Source: Phenylobacterium aquaticum
GTDB lineage: Bacteria; Pseudomonadota; Alphaproteobacteria; Caulobacterales; Caulobacteraceae
DNA length: 64,000 nucleotides
Reading direction: 5' to 3'
NCBI GenBank assembly: GCA_947378305.1
Contig: CANCJJ010000001.1
Coordinates: forward strand, 186,001-250,000
In this document: positions 61,864-64,000 of the stretch, in pieces
How positions within the stretch are numbered: the stretch's first letter is position 1
How the letters are laid out: each line of letters opens with the position of its first letter
Made by a program: the position numbers and the translations under genes
Notes under the pieces: model-generated
Seen by the model: the letters and a program-made list of their open reading frames with translations, nothing else
Told to the model about the DNA's origin: nothing
Databases searched by the model: none

Positions 61864-63381
61864 GTGCAGGGTCAGGATCACTGTCAGCAGGGCCCCGGTC
61901 ACCAGGGTCAGGGCCGCGCCCGCAAGGCCGGCCCAGATCAGGGTCCTCGGGCTCGGTCGGGCGGCCTGTGCGGTCATGGCGGAAGAGGGCGAGCGGCCTT
62001 CCGCCTCCAAGAGGGCGGTCAGGTTTCGCAGGGCGCTTACCGCCTGATCCGCAAACCGCTTGACCTGGCTCAGGGGCGAGAGTTCCCGCAGCATCCAGCG
62101 CCGGACAACCGGGTCGGCCGCCGCCCAGATATCCAGGTCGGGCGAGATATGCCGCGCCACGCCCTCCGCCGTCATCATGGTCTTTTGCAAGAGGACCAGT
62201 TCAGGGCGAAGCTTCATGTCGAACAGGGCGGTGATCTCGAAGAGCTGGATCAAAACACGGCTCATGGACACGTCCTGGGCCGAGCGCCCGAAAACAGGTT
62301 CGCCGACGGCCCTCAGGGCCTGGGCGAAGATCGCCGAATCGTGGTGGCTCGGAACATAGCCTGCATCGAAATGCACCCGGGCGACCCGTGCATAGTCGCG
62401 CTCCAGAAAGCCCCAGAGGATCTCGGCCAGATAGCGGCGACCCTCAGGGTTCAACCGGCCAATAATTCCAAAATCCACCGCCTCGATCTGGGCCGGGGCG
62501 GAGACGAAGAGATTGCCCTCATGCAGGTCTGCGTGAAACACGCCATGGTCCAGGGCCTGGGCCAGAAAGGCCTGGATCAGCCGCCCGGCCAGGGCAGGTC
62601 GGTCAAGTCCGGGTTGGGCCAGGGCCGCCGGGTCTGAGAGGGCCATGCCCCGCGCCCATTCCAGGGTCAGGACCCGCTTGCCGACCCCCTCCCAGATAAT
62701 CTTCGGGGCCGACATATAGCCATCGCGGGCCATGACCTCGCCAAGCTCGTCCCCGCCTGCGGCTTCCAGCCGAAGGTCGAGTTCCAGTTCTGTTGCCGCA
62801 ATGACGGTTTCCACCAGGGCTAGCGGCTCCAGCCTCCGGGCCAGGGGCAGCAGGGTCTCGGCCAGGCGACCCGCCAGACGCAGAACCTCGGAATCCCGCG
62901 CAACCTGGGCCTCAACCCCGGGCCGCAGAATCTTGACCGCAACCCGGCGCCCATCCCGCAAAACGGCCGAATGCGCCTGGGCCAGGGATGCCGCCGCGAC
63001 AGGCGGACCAAACTCCTGAAAGAGGGCTTCCAGGGGTCGGCCCAGGGAGTGCTCCACAGCGTGGCGCGCCTGATCCATGGGAAAGGGGGCCAGCTGGTCC
63101 TTGAGGCGGGCAAGGTCCTGGGCAAAGGCCAGACCGAATATGTCCGCGCGGGTGGACAAAAGCTGACCAAACTTGATGGCAATCGGCCCCAGGGTCTCCA
63201 GGGCCCGCGCCAGTCTCTCACCCGGCCGGCCTGACCGGGGGCCAGGACCCGTGAGGCCCCGCAGGACGCGGGCAAATAGCCGCAGGGCGGGGGGAAAGGT
63301 GGCCTCCAGCTCGCGGGGCAGGAGCGCATCCTGTCGCGCCAGCCGCCAGCCGACCCCGATCAGCCTGAACCCGGCTCCCAC
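61852..63381 (-). CDS. ubiB: Ubiquinone biosynthesis ABC1/UbiB family kinase-like protein
   Basis: LGPIAIKFGQLLSTRADIFGLAFAQDLARLKDQLAPFP...VAAASLAQAHSAVLRDGRRVAVKILRPGVE...DHGVFHADLHEGNLFV. Confidence 0.96.
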   Translation of the reverse strand: MGAGFRLIGVGWRLARQDALLPRELEATFPPALRLFARVLRGLTGPGPRSGRPGERLARALETLGPIAIKFGQLLSTRADIFGLAFAQDLARLKDQLAPFPMDQARHAVEHSLGRPLEALFQEFGPPVAAASLAQAHSAVLRDGRRVAVKILRPGVEAQVARDSEVLRLAGRLAETLLPLARRLEPLALVETVIAATELELDLRLEAAGGDELGEVMARDGYMSAPKIIWEGVGKRVLTLEWARGMALSDPAALAQPGLDRPALAGRLIQAFLAQALDHGVFHADLHEGNLFVSAPAQIEAVDFGIIGRLNPEGRRYLAEILWGFLERDYARVARVHFDAGYVPSHHDSAIFAQALRAVGEPVFGRSAQDVSMSRVLIQLFEITALFDMKLRPELVLLQKTMMTAEGVARHISPDLDIWAAADPVVRRWMLRELSPLSQVKRFADQAVSALRNLTALLEAEGRSPSSAMTAQAARPSPRTLIWAGLAGAALTLVTGALLTVILTLHLLG

Positions 63382-63384
63382 GAC

Positions 63385-64000
63385 CTAGCTGGCCCAGCCG
63401 TGGTGCAGGGCGGCAACGCCACCGGTGAAATTCGTATAGCCGGCCCGCTGGAAACCGGCCTCGCGGATCATGGTCGCAAAGGTCTCCTGGTCCGGGAACC
63501 GGCGAATGCTCTCCACCAGATACTGATAAGACGCCCTATCCCCGGCGACATGCTCCCCAATCGCCGGAATGACCTTGAAGGAATAGGCGTCATAGGCCTG
63601 GCGGAAGGCTGGAGCCACAGGCCTGGAAAACTCCAGACAGAGGAAGCGTCCGCCCGGCTTGAGCACGCGACGTGCCTCGACCAGGGCCGCCGGAATATCC
63701 GTAACATTTCGGATTCCGAAGGAAATCACATAGGCATCGGCACAAGCATCCGGCAGGGGCAATCTCTGGGCATCGCCGACGCCCCAGGCCATTTCGGGTT
63801 CGCCGCCCTTGGTCCGCCCGGCAGCGATCATTTCTGCATTATAGTCCAGAACCAGAATCCGGGCATCCGGCCCGCCCCGACGGTCCTGTGCCCTCCGGGC
63901 CAGACGGGAAAAGCGTCGGGCCATATCTCCGGTCCCCCCGGCGCAGTCGATAATCGTCTCCCCGGGCTGGGGATTGAGCCGGGCGGCGACGGCATCTTTC
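63385..64000 (-). CDS. ubiE: UbiE/COQ5 class I methyltransferase (partial, runs off right edge)
   Basis: Frame open to the window end: [39 protein letters not shown]...[38 protein letters not shown]. Confidence 0.95.
   Translation of the reverse strand, partial: KDAVAARLNPQPGETIIDCAGGTGDMARRFSRLARRAQDRRGGPDARILVLDYNAEMIAAGRTKGGEPEMAWGVGDAQRLPLPDACADAYVISFGIRNVTDIPAALVEARRVLKPGGRFLCLEFSRPVAPAFRQAYDAYSFKVIPAIGEHVAGDRASYQYLVESIRRFPDQETFATMIREAGFQRAGYTNFTGGVAALHHGWAS

Overview
The window is about 64 kb of high-GC alphaproteobacterial chromosome. Gene content suggests Caulobacterales-like: a CC0125/CC1285-type lipoprotein, and recF-dnaN, grpE-hrcA, rph-rdgB-hemW and rimP-nusA-ylxR-infB-rbfA-truB-rpsO-pnp blocks. 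It is dominated by core housekeeping genes, about 60 of them, and both ends are cut (recF on the left, ubiE on the right). I see no CRISPR array, rRNA, transposase or integrase. The most unusual signals are mostly intergenic: (1) a ~0.9 kb toxin-antitoxin (higBA-like) mini-island at the 3' end of tRNA-Gly(GCC), flanked by 40-bp direct repeats, with two TTCCC-N5-GGGAA operator-like sites; (2) a compact multi-hairpin RNA element ending 6 nt before the dnaN start codon; (3) a structured rimP-nusA-infB leader ending in an intrinsic terminator; (4) two GTTC-N7-GTTC LexA/SOS-type boxes, upstream of comM/yifB and of an uncharacterised lipoprotein; (5) a 35-aa ORF with an RBS, an upstream palindrome and a terminator; (6) an inverted pair of imperfect palindromic repeats bracketing ampG; (7) a multi-hairpin pnp leader. 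Many long antisense ORFs in the track are high-GC shadow ORFs. All calls are from reading the sequence; no database search was run.
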